Positions 11,684-21,949 of a DNA stretch of 40,877 bases are shown in pieces. Under the pieces are notes generated by a model, which saw nothing but the letters and a program-made list of their open reading frames with translations, was not told the DNA's origin and ran no database searches. Every line of letters starts with the position of its first letter. Within the stretch, counting starts at the first letter, position 1. The stretch comes from Gamarada debralockiae (lineage: Eukaryota; Ascomycota; Leotiomycetes; Helotiales; Hyphodiscaceae), in contig NXFV01001693.1 of assembly GCA_002803225.1 (NCBI GenBank), positions 1 to 40,877 of the forward strand, given 5' to 3'. The translations under genes were made by a program, and so were the position numbers.

Positions 11684-11794
11684 TGTGGCCAAGGGTTGAT
11701 GAGTTCGCTGTGTGAGGCGTATTTCGCGTTGTAATTTTCCAAGAAAGCAAAGAAGCGAAATTCGGCTTTTTGGGCGAAGTGCGGCTGCGCGTGA

Positions 11795-11808
11795 TTATCA
11801 CGTGATAA
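11795..11808. promoter_or_regulatory. 14-bp palindrome TTATCACGTGATAA upstream of the Zn2Cys6 gene
   Basis: Perfect palindrome with a central CACGTG E-box, 112 bp upstream of the transcription-factor ATG (11683, -). A symmetrical site at this distance suggests a dimeric bHLH (Cbf1-type) or other dimer binding site; which protein binds is unknown. Confidence 0.45.
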
Positions 11809-12009
11809 GACCCTAACTCTTAGTGCAGCTGGACTCTGAGCCTATAGGTTGATGCGAATAAATGGAACATCATACAAATCATAGGTAGGGTTTCTGACAG
11901 ATGTCTGTGTTCGAAGAGTATATCATATGGCAAGTGCGTACGGTAGAAATGAACTGAGAATCGACTGCAAGTTGATTGAGCCAATTCACATATCTTTCTT
12001 CTTTTGATT

Positions 12010-12396
12010 ATGCCACAATTAAATACACCTGTGCCTTCCCGAGTGGGAGAGCTTCAACCACTATGTCAAATCGCAACCCCTGTTGGAATGCTTGGTTATA
12101 GGTTAGATGAAGAGCAATTCGATGCCACTCTTGAATGTCTGACTTCCGTTTCACTGCCGACAGCTATCATTCTCGCTCAAAATGCATGCAGCGTTTTAGG
12201 GAGGATGTATAGAAGTCCAGCATCAAGCTCAGCGTACCACGGTGTGGATCACGTGACCAAACACTCTCCTACGTCCAAGGAACGCGTCCCTCGAGAGCCC
12301 CGACAGCACTCTTCTGCTGTAAGGGGGGCCTGTCAGCTCTCAAGTAAATCCCTTTCGGAGACCGGATATAGAATCGCGCTGCTGAGGACTTTATAA
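12010..12396 (+). pseudogene. Possible fragment of an AtuA/DUF1446-like gene
   Basis: Open frame whose first part contains PSRVGELQPLCQ, IATPVGMLGY and DEEQFDATLECL...PTAIIL. This recalls the start of acyclic-terpene-utilisation AtuA/DUF1446-like proteins (PxGMLGYGxxxxxF, then a DAGSTDSGP block). The DAGSTD block is missing and the sequence becomes unstructured after about residue 60, with no downstream homology. I read it as an isolated 5' relic; the assignment is weak and rests on memory of the family pattern. Confidence 0.35.
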
Positions 12397-13779
12397 TGCC
12401 GTTGAAAATGGCCCAAAAAGCTCTTGCGAATAGGGCGAAAAGGCAAAGGGGGAGAGGAAAAAACAGCGCGAGCTGGGTCAGAAATCTTTTACAAGGCTGA
12501 AAGGACTTGGGAATACTTCTGTGTGTTTATTGTGGCACCTAAACTTTGTAGCTTTGCTTGTGGCGAACTTTTCTGACTTAAAGCGATACTAGGCAACAAC
12601 GAGCAGATATTTTTGACTTGCCAGCCGCAAGAAAATGTTTTGATATCAAGGAAATGGAATACTAGGGATTGAACGAGACTCCGGGCTAGGAGGACTTCGT
12701 CGAAAACACCGAAGATTCAGGCTGGAGTCAGCACCCACCAGATTCACGATATTCTAGACATAAAAATCTTTGTGGAAAATGTTTGGAATTCAGGGGTAAT
12801 AGAATACCAAAGATTGAACCAGTCCTTCCAAAGTCTTCGTTGAGGAAATCCAAAGAACCCACCTGAAATAATCGAGTCATCCCATGCTTTACTTCGGGAA
12901 GGATAAATGCAATCCCTAGCCAACAGTCTTCGTCAACAAACACACATGACTCGAAAAATCGCTTCGCTGAAGATATCCCCAACGCGAATTTCCAAAGAAA
13001 CTTCCCTCCTTATCGTATTGCCACCAACATTTCTAGAATCTGCGATTACACACGATTCTCATTTGTTGAGTAAGTAAACCATTCCCATATTCCAATTGAT
13101 CAATTGAGCCAGTCCCGAGGGTTTTTCGCATTGATTTAGAGCCCTGGAAAGGTGAGGAGGTGGATGTTTTGACCGCGACTACGAACGTATATCACAATCC
13201 CGAATAAACGGAGATGTGGGATAATTCGATGGGGGAAATAATCCCAGGTTGGGATACACTAGATTCCACAGCCTGGAAAGTGTTGAGGAGGATTGGAGGT
13301 AGTGGAAGGTCGTGCCTGTTGTTGAATCCACGCCACATCAACACTTATGCCCTGCGGCGGATTCGAACTCCAAGCAATCCAAAGATGCAATCTGCGACGC
13401 CAAGAAAAGGATTCGAAACTGCGAATATATCTCGAATCGAGCAATACCGCAAAGACCTCAGAGCTCCACGCTGGATGGTCGTAGCCTCGAATCTGCAGCT
13501 TCGTGAAAACATCCACCTCCACGACGCCTCGGGATACTGAATAATCCACAAACACTGAGGACCATTGGCTGACCATTTCTTGAACAGCTCCTGCGATACG
13601 GTCGGCTTTCTCCTGCACCTACGGCCCTTGGATTCGTCCTCGCGTTTTACGTGTAGAGTACTTGTATTGTCTTCGGACCTTCGTTTACAGACTTCTACCG
13701 ACCGGGAGAAACACTTTTTTCAAAATTTTCAGAAACACCCTTTACAGATCTTTGCAGATCCTGCAAAGCCCCTTTCGAG
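12397..13779. other. Gene-free relic-rich spacer and helicase promoter
   Basis: About 1.4 kb without a supported gene. Two related segments (12632-12720 and 12772-12870) look like a diverged tandem duplication. Open frames at 13214-13618 carry no motif I recognise. The last 150 bp before 13780, pyrimidine-rich with ATTTTCAGAAACACCC, are probably the 5' UTR of the helicase gene. Confidence 0.45.
12632..12870. repeat. Diverged tandem duplication, about 140-bp period
   Basis: Two copies share GAAAATGTTT...ATxGAATAC, then AxxGATTGAAC and CTTCGTxGA in the same order, with roughly two thirds of bases matching by eye. No known repeat family recognised. Confidence 0.4.
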
Positions 13780-16700
13780 ATGTCTGCACCAGGACCCTCG
13801 TCTTCTTCGCTGCCCAGCAATCCGAAGAAGGGCAACAACAGCGGAGATGCCAACATGCAGGTGGATCCGAACAAAGCGCCGAAGTCTCAAGAGCCGCCGC
13901 GAAGCACAAAGCGCGGAAAGAAGAATCAGGCTCAGAATCCGCACCAGAAGAAGGCAAAGTCAGATGCAGCGTTCCAGCGAGCCCTCAACGAATTGTCCAC
14001 TTGGACACACGACCTCCAATCGGCATCACGAGGCCAGGACTTCCCCGGCGGCAAGATCATCAACAAGACATGGAATGGTCTGAAGAACTGTGACCTTGTC
14101 ACATACCAGCGAGTCGGTTCGGGCAATATCCAACTCGAAGGTCTAACCATGCCCCAAGTTTGGGAGGGATGGCGTGTCAGAATGGACCTAGACAGCCAAG
14201 CACCCGGAATGTTCCTATTCAAGGGCGACATCGAGATTCGGATTGCAGTTCCCAACATCCGCGCCAAGAACTTTGGGGGGCTCGGCGACAACGTCTTCAA
14301 CGAGTTCTCAGTTGATGGAAGCTCGTTAAATGTCAGCAATGTCCAGAAGATATTCGCCGAAGCCTTGCAGACACCGAGTCTTTCGGATGAAGAGGCCAAG
14401 AAGCTGACGGACTTTGGTGCTCCTCCAGTTCCAGGAGAAGTTGGCATCAACTGCCTTCAGTTCATCCTTCAAGGCACTATGCACGTGAGAGTTACGAAGG
14501 CCAACCTCAAGAAGGAGGATCGTGAAAAGCAACTTGCGAATGTCCAGGATATCCTGAAGGCCATGAACAGCAATGCGATATTTACCCTTGTCCGAAGGGC
14601 GCCAGCTGCCCGAAAGGAATTGGATGCTTATTGGAAGCGCAAGGTCCGTATTTGCATGGACAAGAAGATCTGCCCCTTCTTCAACGAGGAGGTCGACAAT
14701 GTCGTGGGATACGCATTCAAGGCGTTCTTGGATGACCCAGAGAGAAAGCTCTCTCACCAACCTTGGATGGTGAAGCCAAGCGATCCAACCAGCGACGCTG
14801 AGTTCAAGGCCTATGCTTCGCATGCTGCTCGTCGAAAATTTGATGAGGGTAGACATTGGGAAATCATCCTAAGCGCAGCTCTCATGCACGAGGTCGAATA
14901 CGAGAACATCTGCCTCAGCAAATACTTCACATTCGGTATTGATCACGAAGCCAAGGTCATCCGCCGCTCGGGACAATACATCCAACTCGAAGTCAACGTT
15001 CTTCGACACAGCGAACAATTTGCCATGCCAATCGTCGCCGTCAATACCAAGATGAAGCTCCATATCGGTGATCTCATCGTCGAAAAGGATGCCATGGTCG
15101 ACGAAGAGGCCCCACAGAAGGAAGATGTCGAAATGGCTGGCGACAATCAGGTCTGTAGTGGATATGAGTACCGAGCCAAGGTCCTCGGCAAGGAAACCAC
15201 CACGGCCTTTGTTGTTTCCTTGTTCTTCGACAAGAGAGATAAGGACGCGTATGCGAAATTCAGACTCCACAATCGTGTCAACATCCAGCTCGAGATGAAG
15301 AGAAACTATCTTCCCTCCAATCGACAGTTGGCGGCTATTGGCATCATTGCCCGGGCAGATGAGGATGAGTCTTTGAGTGCTCACGAGAAGACCTTTGCTC
15401 GATACCTGCGTCGGTTCATGCTTGGCGAAGGTGCTCCCGACTTGAGCGATGCCAAGTCCCCGATCGACGAGAAGGCGAGCGAGTTGACGGAAGAGGTCTG
15501 GAATGCCTTCAATGACTGGGCATACTCCGTTCCCCTGAATAAGGAACAATCGGAGGCTTGGAAGAGCATTTTTGAGGGAACTAACATGTTTACCCAGGTT
15601 CAAGGCCCGCCAGGAACCGGAAAGACCCGCCTCAACGTGATGAGCATTCTTTGCTTTGCTTTACTGGGATATCGATCAGTCATTACAGCTCCGACAAACA
15701 AGGCTTGCGAGTGTACAATGAAGGCCCTTATGAGCGAACTGGCGTATCTATGCACTGCGTTCCCAGCGGCAAAGACTCTGTTCAAGATTGTGTACTTTCC
15801 CACCAGTGCAGTCTTGAGGGATCAATTGCTGCATCCTGATAACGAAGCAGAGTCCGATGTCGAGGCCGATGTCCAGGATATGTACAATGAGGGTGTCGAC
15901 AGCGTGAACGCATCGCGACAAGACCTCAAGCAGTACCAGCTGTGGTCTCATGTTGAGGATCACTTCATCGACATATCCCAGAATGGCAAAGTGGCTCCTC
16001 AAACAGTGGCTGACGCAAATGAGTGGCTCGACAACCTTGATAATCTTCGCACTAACTCGAAGATTTCCTTCAAGGCGAAGAAGAAGTTCTTAATGCTTGG
16101 TCAGGACGCTGTCGAGGAAGTATTCAAGGATCCCCTCGTCAAGATTGTTATCACCACATCTAACAATGCAGATCAACTTCGAAAGGTGGGATACAAATGC
16201 GAGGCGCTCATCATCGATGAATGCGCCTTCGGCACTGAACACGATACCTGCGTGCCTTTGTCCTTGAACGCCCAGTGGATCATTCTCTCCGGTGACCATC
16301 AACAGTTGAAGCCAATCGTCCAGTCGAATCTGCACAACGAGTATGCTTCGCAGTTAGGATTGTCGCTCTTCGAGCGTGTTCTCGGACAAGATAACATTCC
16401 CCTCTTCAGACTGAAGGTTAACTACAGAATGCATCCAGATATTGCATTGCTTCCGGGAATGCTGGGCTACGAATGGCTCGGATGCGGCGGTAATACCACG
16501 AAACCTGACGAGGAGATGGAGGCAGTCGACGACTACATCGAAGCCTGGTGGAACTCGAAAGTCACTTCAACATACCGCCGAAACAGACGACAACCACTTT
16601 TTGGTCGCAAGTCATCGGGTAGCATTCGACGATTATTCTTCAACGTCAACGGTGCCGTATCTGCCTGCCCGCGGAACTCGACATCCTCGGTCAACTTCGC

Positions 16701-17526
16701 CAATGTTGTGGCCCTTGTGGACCTTTTGGCCAGTATGCTTGAGGAGGCTGAACAGATTGGCAAGTTCCTCGATGTCAACTGGATCTCCATCCTCACTCCA
16801 TACAATGAGCAGAAGGAGGAGCTAGGGAAGTATATCCGCTTGTACATGAGCACTATGGGCTACACCAGATTCCCCAGTATAGTGACAATTGACAGCATGC
16901 AGTGCAGTCAAAATGCGGTCATCATCCTGGATCTCACGGCAGCTAATCCCAAGCACGGATCATCTGTCGGATTCATGCAGACCTGGAACCGATTGAATGT
17001 CGCTTTGACTCGGGCTCAGCGCTACCTCTTCATGGTAGGCAACATCGACGCCTGGCGCAGTGAGCTCAATCTTCTTGGCGACGCATACAGAGCCAAGAAG
17101 CTCTGTTACTTAATCATGGACCTTCTGGACCTTGGAGACGTCATTGACGTCAAGAATGTCCCCAATGCTCTACCAGCCGACAACGAAGGGCTTTCGCTTG
17201 GCGATCGTGCTGAATGGTCCCGCAAGATCCCCCAGCCCCGACTCGACCATCTCGTCGACAAGCTTGAGGATATGGCTTCGGCCTATAAGGCCGATGCGAA
17301 AGTCCGGGAGAAGTATGAGGAGAAGCTCATGAAGGAGCTCAACAGAAAGCGCAATACGGCCACCAACTTCCAGAAGCTGTACGATGACGACCAGCATTTT
17401 GAGACTAGCCTCAACCCAACCGAGGAAGGCACCGGCGCCCAAAAGAACGAAGAGGGTGAGAATTCTGGTGATAACATTGCAGGTGCGGAGGACAGCCACC
17501 CAGGTCTTCAAGCCACATCCAGTTGA
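13780..17526 (+). CDS. Intronless SF1 (UPF1/SMUBP2-like) helicase with large unknown N-terminal region
   Basis: A single 1248-codon frame. The C-terminal half is a superfamily 1B helicase core: Walker A GPPGTGKT (609-616), motif Ia SVITAPTNKA, motif II IIDECAF (DECA 813-816), motif III GDHQQLKP (838-845), NYRMHP (881-886), motif V TIDSMQCSQ (1036-1044) and motif VI WNRLNVALTRAQR (1069-1081). Such enzymes translocate on RNA or DNA with ATP; the substrate is unknown. Residues 1-60 are basic and disordered with a KRGKKNQ-type nuclear-signal candidate. Residues 60-600 match nothing I recognise, and an acidic insert lies near 430-450. Motif V has Cys-Ser-Gln where UPF1-like enzymes have Gly-x-Glu, and motif II ends in Cys-Ala. 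The C-terminal 120 residues are charged and partly coiled coil. Lack of introns contrasts with most neighbours. Confidence 0.93.
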   Translation: MSAPGPSSSSLPSNPKKGNNSGDANMQVDPNKAPKSQEPPRSTKRGKKNQAQNPHQKKAKSDAAFQRALNELSTWTHDLQSASRGQDFPGGKIINKTWNGLKNCDLVTYQRVGSGNIQLEGLTMPQVWEGWRVRMDLDSQAPGMFLFKGDIEIRIAVPNIRAKNFGGLGDNVFNEFSVDGSSLNVSNVQKIFAEALQTPSLSDEEAKKLTDFGAPPVPGEVGINCLQFILQGTMHVRVTKANLKKEDREKQLANVQDILKAMNSNAIFTLVRRAPAARKELDAYWKRKVRICMDKKICPFFNEEVDNVVGYAFKAFLDDPERKLSHQPWMVKPSDPTSDAEFKAYASHAARRKFDEGRHWEIILSAALMHEVEYENICLSKYFTFGIDHEAKVIRRSGQYIQLEVNVLRHSEQFAMPIVAVNTKMKLHIGDLIVEKDAMVDEEAPQKEDVEMAGDNQVCSGYEYRAKVLGKETTTAFVVSLFFDKRDKDAYAKFRLHNRVNIQLEMKRNYLPSNRQLAAIGIIARADEDESLSAHEKTFARYLRRFMLGEGAPDLSDAKSPIDEKASELTEEVWNAFNDWAYSVPLNKEQSEAWKSIFEGTNMFTQVQGPPGTGKTRLNVMSILCFALLGYRSVITAPTNKACECTMKALMSELAYLCTAFPAAKTLFKIVYFPTSAVLRDQLLHPDNEAESDVEADVQDMYNEGVDSVNASRQDLKQYQLWSHVEDHFIDISQNGKVAPQTVADANEWLDNLDNLRTNSKISFKAKKKFLMLGQDAVEEVFKDPLVKIVITTSNNADQLRKVGYKCEALIIDECAFGTEHDTCVPLSLNAQWIILSGDHQQLKPIVQSNLHNEYASQLGLSLFERVLGQDNIPLFRLKVNYRMHPDIALLPGMLGYEWLGCGGNTTKPDEEMEAVDDYIEAWWNSKVTSTYRRNRRQPLFGRKSSGSIRRLFFNVNGAVSACPRNSTSSVNFANVVALVDLLASMLEEAEQIGKFLDVNWISILTPYNEQKEELGKYIRLYMSTMGYTRFPSIVTIDSMQCSQNAVIILDLTAANPKHGSSVGFMQTWNRLNVALTRAQRYLFMVGNIDAWRSELNLLGDAYRAKKLCYLIMDLLDLGDVIDVKNVPNALPADNEGLSLGDRAEWSRKIPQPRLDHLVDKLEDMASAYKADAKVREKYEEKLMKELNRKRNTATNFQKLYDDDQHFETSLNPTEEGTGAQKNEEGENSGDNIAGAEDSHPGLQATSS

Positions 17527-18391
17527 TGAAGGAAGCAATGGGAGGAATGGATGAATGGGTGTGGCCGGCAAAAGTAACAGTCTTCCTCCTGTAAATCCTT
17601 AGATGTATCATCTAGAATAAAGACTGGTTACCAAATTGCTTGACTTGATGAATGTGATTGTGATGTTCAGAATACGTGGTTGACTTTTAATGTGGGATAA
17701 TTATGATGAAGTCTAAGAGCTGAGCAAGTGTTCATATCAGAAGCCCTGTGCGGCAGACTGGCTATGCGATGGAGGTGTCTCCTCCCTTCTTCGGACATCT
17801 CTAGATCTCACTAGTATGCCTTGCCATGCATTGGTCATCAAGAGAAAAGCCAGTATTGCCTGCTCATATAGCGACTTGATCTTTTCCCTTTGGACGATGA
17901 CGCTTGGTTGGGATACACTTGTTCTCAAGCACGTCACGCGTTGGGATCTACCAAACGTGGAGTTTGCACAACGCCGAATTGAAGAGGAGGCTCAACAAAC
18001 ACAGGACTCTCACCAAAACTAACCTCTGCTCAGCAATATACGCCCAGTATTTAGTCGACAGCAATGGTATATCTCTCAACAAGCGTACCATGTCAAAGAT
18101 CCTGAAGTATGTCGATTTTTATGTCCGGGGTTTGAAGAGAACCGATGAAGTCGGGGTTTTTTGAGGTTAATAATGTCAGCAATACAATCGATCTACCTCC
18201 AGGACACCATTACGACAAAGGTATGAGTCTTTGGGACAGGCAAGCAGGAGAAGAAATCCATATCATCATTTAACAGCACCTAAAGTGCACCCAGCATTCA
18301 AGTTCTTTCCCAATACCTTACAAAACAAACACCATCACATCACCAAACTCCTTCTCAATGATCAGACTAATCCATGCCTTCAATAAACCTG
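17527..18391. other. Spacer between convergent genes
   Basis: About 865 bp between the helicase 3' end and the 3' end of the following minus-strand gene. TGTAAATCCT and AATAAAG near 17590-17620 could be the helicase polyadenylation region. Short frames at 17816-18164 have no motif. No repeat or RNA gene seen. Confidence 0.45.
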
Positions 18392-19806
18392 CTAATACTG
18401 TCTAGTCTGCCCATTCTGACCACATCCCATCACACTCGCCTTCCTCCTGCCCAACGCACCCAATCCACTTCTCCTGCCCAAGTTCGATATCGTATCGCTC
18501 GTACTCATGCTACCACTAATCGCCCGGCTCATCCTACTCACCCAGCCTTCCTTCTCACCAGTCGTGCGTCCTCCAGCAGGTAAATACGTCTCGTTTCTTG
18601 CAGCCCGCGCATAATTTAGCTGCCAGTCCCAAAGACTCTTCCTGGCCTCATTCGTAACACATAATGCCTCGAGATGAAGCAAAACATTTCTATTCCTCTT
18701 CTCGTCTTCCTCCGTCATGAAACGATCAATCTGCTCTTGGGCCCTCAACTCACGTTCCAGCCGCTGTACATACGAATCCTTCTGCTTACCCTTGCCCTTG
18801 ATGTCATGGCTCTTGTTTTTGAATTTGTAATTCGTGATAAGAGAGAGGGGAGGGGATGGTGTGCGCGTAGGGATGTATCGTTCGAGAATGCGGGGATCTT
18901 CCTCGATAGCGTCAAGGACATCATTTTGGAAGCGGTCTGCAAGGGCTTGGAAGCGGCCGCACCAGTAGGAGGGTGGCTCCGCAGTGTGGATTTGGCGGAT
19001 GCTGGTTGTGAATGTGGGGAGAGGTGGTGAGGATGTCGAGGAGATTGAGATGGTGGGGTAACTGGTTCGGGCTGAGGAGGAAGCTTGGCGGACGCCGGCT
19101 AGGTTGAGGTTTGATCGGGAGAAAGTTGAAGTCAGGCTGGAGAGCATGCCCATTGTTCGGGACTTTGGGATTGGAGGCTGGTTTCTAGAGGGGGAGATTG
19201 GTCCGAGGAGTCGGAGGGGGTTTGGTGGTACATTCTGCAATAGTTAGATGGCTATAACCAGTAGATCCCGATTCGTGAACATACCTCCTTCTTGACTTTC
19301 TGACTTGGCAACACCGGAGTACTGACATGTCGAACTGTTGGCGAGGCTCTTGCCTTCGTACCAAAGACAGGAGTCGGAATTCTCGAGGGTCTCGATAGCG
19401 TACTCTCCCTCCTCAGAGCAGGGAATCGAGAACGCTGAGGTCTCGGAGTAGGTTGACTAAGATCACTGCTCGAAACAGACGCAGTGAGATGCGAATTGGC
19501 AACTGTAGGAGCACTGTGACCAAGATCAGGTCGAGCGAAGTTGGAGTCAGTACGACGACGACTAGCATCGGCAGCGATGTTGGCAGCATGGAGACGGCGA
19601 TAAGTTGCTAAGTCGGTAGGGAAGTCGGCCATGGGCGGTGAAACAACATGATTAGAAGGCCAGGCTTCGCCAGTGGATTCAACAAACGTCATTGACGATG
19701 ACTTGGGCACATCTCGGGCGTACTTGTACGAGTACGAGGGCCTGTATTGCCGCGCAGTGTGTAAACACACATCGTTCGCCGCCATGTTGATGTCGATCGA
19801 CGACAT
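18392..19806 (-). CDS. Conserved-looking hypothetical protein, Ser/Pro-rich with a C-terminal coiled coil
   Basis: Two exons, 19806-19285 and 19234-18392, split by a 50-bp intron (GTATGT donor, CTAAC branch, TTGCAG acceptor) in phase 0; 454 aa. I do not recognise a family. Residues 1-250 are low-complexity and rich in Ser, Thr, Pro and Arg. A folded-looking piece follows: SYWCGRFQALADRFQNDV, then EEDPRILERYIP. A strongly charged helical stretch (YVQRLERELRAQEQIDRFM to SLWDWQLNYARAARNE) is likely a coiled coil. The tail is basic and Gly/Ser-rich. No signal peptide or membrane segment, so a cytosolic or nuclear scaffold role is possible but unproven. ATG 19806 is used; ATG 19785 is an alternative. 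Confidence 0.78.
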
Positions 19807-20096
19807 TAAAGTCGTGTAAATGATAACGCGACAAGCAAAGTTGAGGTTGTAGCGAAATTGAATAGTTGATCGTGTTTTATTTACCTTCGACCGAAAGCAG
19901 TAATCGAGGCCACAAGGAGTTCAACTTGACACGGGCTCGCAAGCGATGATTTCACTTCGAATCACTTTACTCGTTTATTGAGACAAAACTACGCCCAGCG
20001 ATAATGGGTATTCATTATTTGTGCCAACTTGACACTTCTTATTTTCAGCAGCATATGCAAGCTATCTTTTCTCTGACACGCCCAGTTTATCAGCAT

Positions 20097-21179
20097 CTAC
20101 AACACAGCTTGTGGGTGGAATTCGTTCCCCTTACTTTCTCCACTCCATCCTTCAATGTCAAATTCGAATTTCATATCCCCTAAACCCCTTTCTATTGGAT
20201 GGCCTTCCATGTCGTACAATGACCGCTCACGGAACGTCACATGCCCTTCCCAATCCACCAAAATGATGGTCTGCCTTTGAGTGCCATATATTCCCGTCAT
20301 GCCACTTTGAGTCTCCGGATCTGGACGTTCTTCTTCTTTCAATTCGATCTCCGAATCTCCATTCAACAATGCCTGGCCATTCATTAGCTTCGAGCTCGCG
20401 ATTTGGTCGGCCGTCGAGACGCTTTTTGGTTCTTCTGCCTTGCCAATCGAAGGGATGAAAATCGACTTTCTCAACTGGTAAATGTATGACTCGAAGTCCT
20501 GGCCGTCTTGTTCTGGCAAGGTATTGGTGTCCAAAACGGCATATAACTGATCCACCAACTCCTCCTCTCCCAAATCAGCTTCTACGGCTGCCTCGACGGC
20601 ATCCAATAGTTTTTCTTTGCCCATTTTGACCTTTGGCCAGGTGATAGGATCCGCGTATGAGGTGTTGCTGAGACCATAAGCTTCGCCCCTCTTCCCCGCA
20701 ATCCACGGCACATCAGCGGCGTTATCATTTCTGTTGGAGATGATGGCCAAAGGTTCCAACTCTTCACTCGAATCTCTACGCTTCCTCAATTTGCCGCAGA
20801 CCAACGAGAACCCGCCAACGCCTTTCACTCCCTCGCCTCCCAACAAATGTTGCACAAATTCTTCTGTGCTCTCTTCCTCAGGACTTGTCAACCAAGCCGT
20901 GACCATGCCGCCTCTACTCCTTGCTCCTTGTACTGGATGATCTTTATCATGCATGTCCGTTTCGCGGTAGTTAGTGAGAACAGCGAAATTTCCCGTTTTC
21001 GTAATGCCTAGCCATGTCCCTTGTTCCGCGCGTTGGAGATCTCTCGCAGAGAGGATTTCCTGATGATGTGAGGTCCACCAATGTGGCCTACTCGTAGGAC
21101 GGAGAATGAATTCATCGCGATTGTCAAGAATTATGAGGGCGTAGGAGGGGTGAGCTGTGGTTGCTAGAACGATACACAT
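20097..21179 (-). CDS. TANGO2-family (NRDE) protein
   Basis: Intronless, 360 aa. The N-terminus shows the family pattern: MCIVLATTAHPSYALIILDNRDEF with the NRDE motif at about residues 20-23, RPTSRPHWW, AEQGTWLGITKTGNFAVLTNYRE and RSRGGMVTAWL. Further on are NRND, YGLSNTSY and the C-terminal TGIYGTQRQTIILVDWEGHVTFRERS block. An acidic insert, about residues 250-295, is less conserved. TANGO2 proteins act in haem trafficking and lipid/acyl-CoA homeostasis in animals and yeast models; Cys2 is the conserved N-terminal residue. The gene is divergent from the REEP-like gene with about 770 bp between starts. Confidence 0.93.
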   Translation of the reverse strand: MCIVLATTAHPSYALIILDNRDEFILRPTSRPHWWTSHHQEILSARDLQRAEQGTWLGITKTGNFAVLTNYRETDMHDKDHPVQGARSRGGMVTAWLTSPEEESTEEFVQHLLGGEGVKGVGGFSLVCGKLRKRRDSSEELEPLAIISNRNDNAADVPWIAGKRGEAYGLSNTSYADPITWPKVKMGKEKLLDAVEAAVEADLGEEELVDQLYAVLDTNTLPEQDGQDFESYIYQLRKSIFIPSIGKAEEPKSVSTADQIASSKLMNGQALLNGDSEIELKEEERPDPETQSGMTGIYGTQRQTIILVDWEGHVTFRERSLYDMEGHPIERGLGDMKFEFDIEGWSGESKGNEFHPQAVL

Positions 21180-21949
21180 GTTTGTATTGAGTGGCGAAAG
21201 GGGGCTGTTGAGCGCAAGTTTGTTGCGTAATGTTCAAAGGGTTCTAGAAAGAATTCAGGGTATCGTAAAATGCAGAAGAAAGTGGGAAGATAAGAAAATG
21301 CAATTATAGGGGATTAGATACTGCATGCTCCGCTCGGGATAATTTTTCCTCGCGCGTATGGCCTGACCTGACCTGTTGCGCTGGCCTGTTTTTTGATGCT
21401 CTGCTCTGTTGGACAATTGACGTCAGCCAACAATTTCAGCCACCTCCAGAAGAGGGCTCAGGCCACAAAAACCGCCTCCTTCATCGGACACCATCACCGA
21501 CCGCCGGCTTATTCAGTGGACAAGGCTGCAGATGACCCCACAGGCCTCAATAGACGCACCCGGGTTTCCCGTCAATAAAGTAGGTAGCAACTCTCCACTA
21601 TCCAGACAATTACGAATTGAAATTTGCTCTTATGTGTCTTCTTTGTTGTAGACACATTTCAACAAAGAAGTGAATTTAGGCAGACAATTTGAGTGATTTA
21701 AAAGGACAATGAGGCCGCACTTATCAGCGCCTAAAGCGATAAAGCAAGCCGATAAGAAACGCCGCTAAGTTTGGAGAGACCTTTGCGAGTTCCTCATGAC
21801 TCCTTGCTTACCTACTGAACTCCGTGTGTCTCTCATTCCACCGACTACAACCTCAATCTTCGGACGACTTGGAAGCCGTCCTACCTTTCAAACATAAACA
21901 ACTGCTCATTCTGATAATACAAAGGAGCTGTGAATGTAAACCTGCCACG
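21180..21949. promoter_or_regulatory. Divergent promoter region TANGO2-like / REEP-like
   Basis: About 770 bp between the starts at 21179 (-) and 21950 (+). It contains a short direct repeat CCTGACCTGACCTG near 21363, a compound hairpin at 21634-21670, and several GATAA motifs near 21740-21760. No coding frame recognised. Confidence 0.5.
21638..21670. promoter_or_regulatory. 11-bp inverted repeat (CTTCTTTGTTG / CAACAAAGAAG)
   Basis: Perfect 11-bp arms at 21638-21648 and 21660-21670 around an 11-nt loop. A second, overlapping pair TGTGTC (21634-21639) and GACACA (21651-21656) uses part of the same bases, so two alternative hairpins are possible. It lies about 280 bp before the REEP-like ATG. 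Confidence 0.5.

Noticed and set aside
12728..12982. 84-codon minus-strand frame
   Set aside because: Overlaps the diverged tandem duplication and shows no family motif.
13259..13618. 119-codon minus-strand frame upstream of the helicase
   Set aside because: No recognisable domain and it lies in the presumed helicase promoter; not enough to call a gene.
14869..15603. 244-codon minus-strand frame opposite the helicase
   Set aside because: It is an antisense shadow of the conserved helicase frame, with no motif of its own.
13248..17915. Shared GGTTGGGATACACT near 13248 and 17904, flanking the helicase, as possible insertion-site duplication
   Set aside because: Only about 14 bp match and neighbouring bases differ; no transposon ends are present beside either copy.
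20734..20940. Plus-strand frame inside the TANGO2-like gene
   Set aside because: Overlaps a fully conserved coding region on the other strand and has no recognisable motif.
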